Assembly (NCBI RefSeq): GCF_000455325.1
Contig: NZ_HG322951.1
Span: 1,963,695-2,027,694 of the forward strand
DNA: 64,000 nucleotides
Direction of reading: 5' to 3'
From: Mycolicibacterium septicum DSM 44393
GTDB lineage: Bacteria > Actinomycetota > Actinomycetes > Mycobacteriales > Mycobacteriaceae
Shown: piece by piece, positions 62,808-64,000 of the stretch
Layout of the letters: each line of letters opens with the position of its first letter
Numbering within the stretch: position 1 is the first letter of the stretch
Notes under the pieces: generated by a model
The model's input: the letters and a program-made list of their open reading frames with translations, nothing else
Told to the model about the DNA's origin: nothing
The model's database searches: none
Program-made: the position numbers and the translations under genes

Positions 62808-64000
62808 ATGGACCGGATCTTTCAGTGGGTGTGGGATCGGCACGGGCCGACGTACTCCTGGGCGATCTGCGCCCTCGTCTACCTTGCGGGGCTGTCGGTC
62901 CATCTCGCCTTCCCGTTGATCATCGTCGCCTTCGAGGGGTCCGATCGCTACGTGGAGGCGGCCATCATCACCTGTGTCGCGATGCTGGTGCGGGCATACC
63001 TGCTGGTTCTTCCCGGTTCGAAGCGGTTGCGCATGATCGAGAAGTGGGTAGCGGGCCACACGGTCGATCCGATGGACGCGCTTCGCGCCACCTACACCTA
63101 CGCGCGAAGAACGACTGTTCGGGCGCTCGCCACCGACGTGGTCTGGGTGCCTTGCTTGGCGGTCGTTGTCGCCACCATCGCCGGGGCCACCGAGGGGCGA
63201 CTGGTCCAGTACGCGATTGTCGGTGTCGCGTACGGAGCGGCCACGGGAGTGTTCGGTGTGCACAGCTTCAGTGAAGGATCACTGCGGCCGGTGAGGGCCG
63301 CCATCGCCGGTGACACTGGAATCGGGGACTCCCTGCCGCGCTCTCGCCCGACCTTTGCCGCGTGGTCCAACATCACCGTGCTCGCGATGTCGTTCGCTTT
63401 CGCGATCGGGGCCGCGATCACGGCGTCCGTAATCGACCGTGCCCGCGAGGATCCCGTCGTCTCCGTCGTGATCGGGTGCGTGCTGATGCTGATTTCCGGG
63501 CCCATCGCGGTCATGACGATCTCACCGATCTTGCGACCGATTCGCGACCTCGCACAGGGGACTGAGCGCGTTGCCGTCGGCGACTACAGCCAACGCCTGG
63601 CGGTGGTTCAGGACGACGACCTGGGTGCACTGTCGGCGTCGTTCAACCGCATGCAGGCGGGTTTGGCTGAGCGGCAACGGCTTCAGGCCGCGTTCGGGAC
63701 GTATGTCGATCCGGTTTTGGCGGCGCGGCTGCTTGAGCAGGGTGACGACGTGTTCACCGGCGAGCGCCGCGAGGTGACGGTCTTGTTCGTCGACATCCGC
63801 GACTTCACGCCGTTCGCCGAGGCGAACACCGCCGAAGACACCGTTGCCCGGCTCAATGCGCTGTTCGAGATCGTGGTGCCCGCCGTGGTCGACGCCGGTG
63901 GGCATGTGAACAAGTTCCTCGGTGACGGTGCCTTGGCCGTCTTCGGGGCACCGAATGCTCTTGAACACCATGCCGATGCCGCGGTGCGCGCCGCCATGCT
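62808..64000 (+). CDS. HAMP-containing class III adenylate/guanylate cyclase (partial, 3' end off the window)
   Basis: Open to the window edge, 397 codons. About six membrane helices (residues 15-230) with a soluble loop. A HAMP-type region follows (PILRPIRDLAQGTERVAVGDYSQRLAVVQDDDLGALSASFNRM), then the class III catalytic domain beginning at EVTVLFVDIRDFTPFAE; metal Asp in FVDIRDF, and a second metal/loop site in NKFLGDGALAVFGAP. Membrane-anchored HAMP cyclases are numerous in mycobacteria. The catalytic domain is incomplete, so active-site completeness cannot be judged. Confidence 0.88.
   Translation, partial: MDRIFQWVWDRHGPTYSWAICALVYLAGLSVHLAFPLIIVAFEGSDRYVEAAIITCVAMLVRAYLLVLPGSKRLRMIEKWVAGHTVDPMDALRATYTYARRTTVRALATDVVWVPCLAVVVATIAGATEGRLVQYAIVGVAYGAATGVFGVHSFSEGSLRPVRAAIAGDTGIGDSLPRSRPTFAAWSNITVLAMSFAFAIGAAITASVIDRAREDPVVSVVIGCVLMLISGPIAVMTISPILRPIRDLAQGTERVAVGDYSQRLAVVQDDDLGALSASFNRMQAGLAERQRLQAAFGTYVDPVLAARLLEQGDDVFTGERREVTVLFVDIRDFTPFAEANTAEDTVARLNALFEIVVPAVVDAGGHVNKFLGDGALAVFGAPNALEHHADAAVRAAM

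Overview
The window is high-GC actinobacterial DNA from a Mycobacterium of the fast-growing (Mycolicibacterium) type. The gene order follows the conserved M. tuberculosis Rv3417c-Rv3449 block in inverted orientation: mycP4-eccD4 / eccC4-Rv3446c-esxU-esxT, rplM-rpsI-glmM-Rv3440c-Rv3439c, glmS, nnr-gad-alr-tsaE-tsaB-rimI-tsaD-groES-groEL1. Catabolic modules absent from the tubercle bacillus interrupt it, notably an ethanolamine locus.

Layout. (1) 1-8.3 kb: ESX-4 type VII secretion locus; mycP4 is cut by the left window edge. (2) 8.4-9.8 kb: a DEAD-box RNA helicase split by one extra base in a homopolymer. (3) 10-19.4 kb: ethanolamine catabolism, with a GAF regulator, aldehyde and alcohol dehydrogenases, ethanolamine permease, EutB, EutC and a HAD-phosphatase lipoprotein. 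Permease, EutB and EutC genes overlap by 4 bp. (4) 19.5-22.6 kb: small exported proteins and rplM-rpsI. (5) 22.7-25.8 kb: glmM and a pair of WXG100-like/secretion-linked proteins. (6) 25.9-35.9 kb: accessory metabolism and regulation: a KshA-like Rieske oxygenase, a MocR regulator, a TetR, an exported protein with an RBS-masking leader hairpin, an F420-type oxidoreductase, a TetX-like flavin monooxygenase in lower-GC DNA, a lipoprotein amidase and an APH-family kinase. (7) 35.9-41.8 kb: a Baeyer-Villiger monooxygenase/aldehyde dehydrogenase/alcohol dehydrogenase module with two head-to-head TetR paralogues. (8) 41.9-52.1 kb: hydrolases, glmS, a DeoR/mannitol-type PTS/polyol dehydrogenase module and an EamA-MocR pair. 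(9) 52.2-62.6 kb: housekeeping run nnr to groEL1. (10) an HAMP-containing class III nucleotidyl cyclase cut by the right edge.

The strongest regulatory observation is that three transcription units, eccC4-Rv3446c, esxU-esxT and the Rv3440c/Rv3439c-like pair 16 kb away, each carry GGAAC-N17-CGTC, the mycobacterial SigM promoter pattern, with identical spacing. This predicts co-expression and suggests that the last pair belongs to the ESX-4 system. Two nearly identical 18-bp inverted repeats (TGATCAATTG(C/G)TTGATTA) precede the aldehyde dehydrogenase and Baeyer-Villiger monooxygenase genes, and define a small local regulon for one of the two TetR paralogues. A canonical CIRCE operator lies on the groES promoter.

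I saw no tRNA, rRNA, CRISPR array, insertion sequence, integrase or attachment site. All functions are inferred from motifs, length and gene order; no database search was run.
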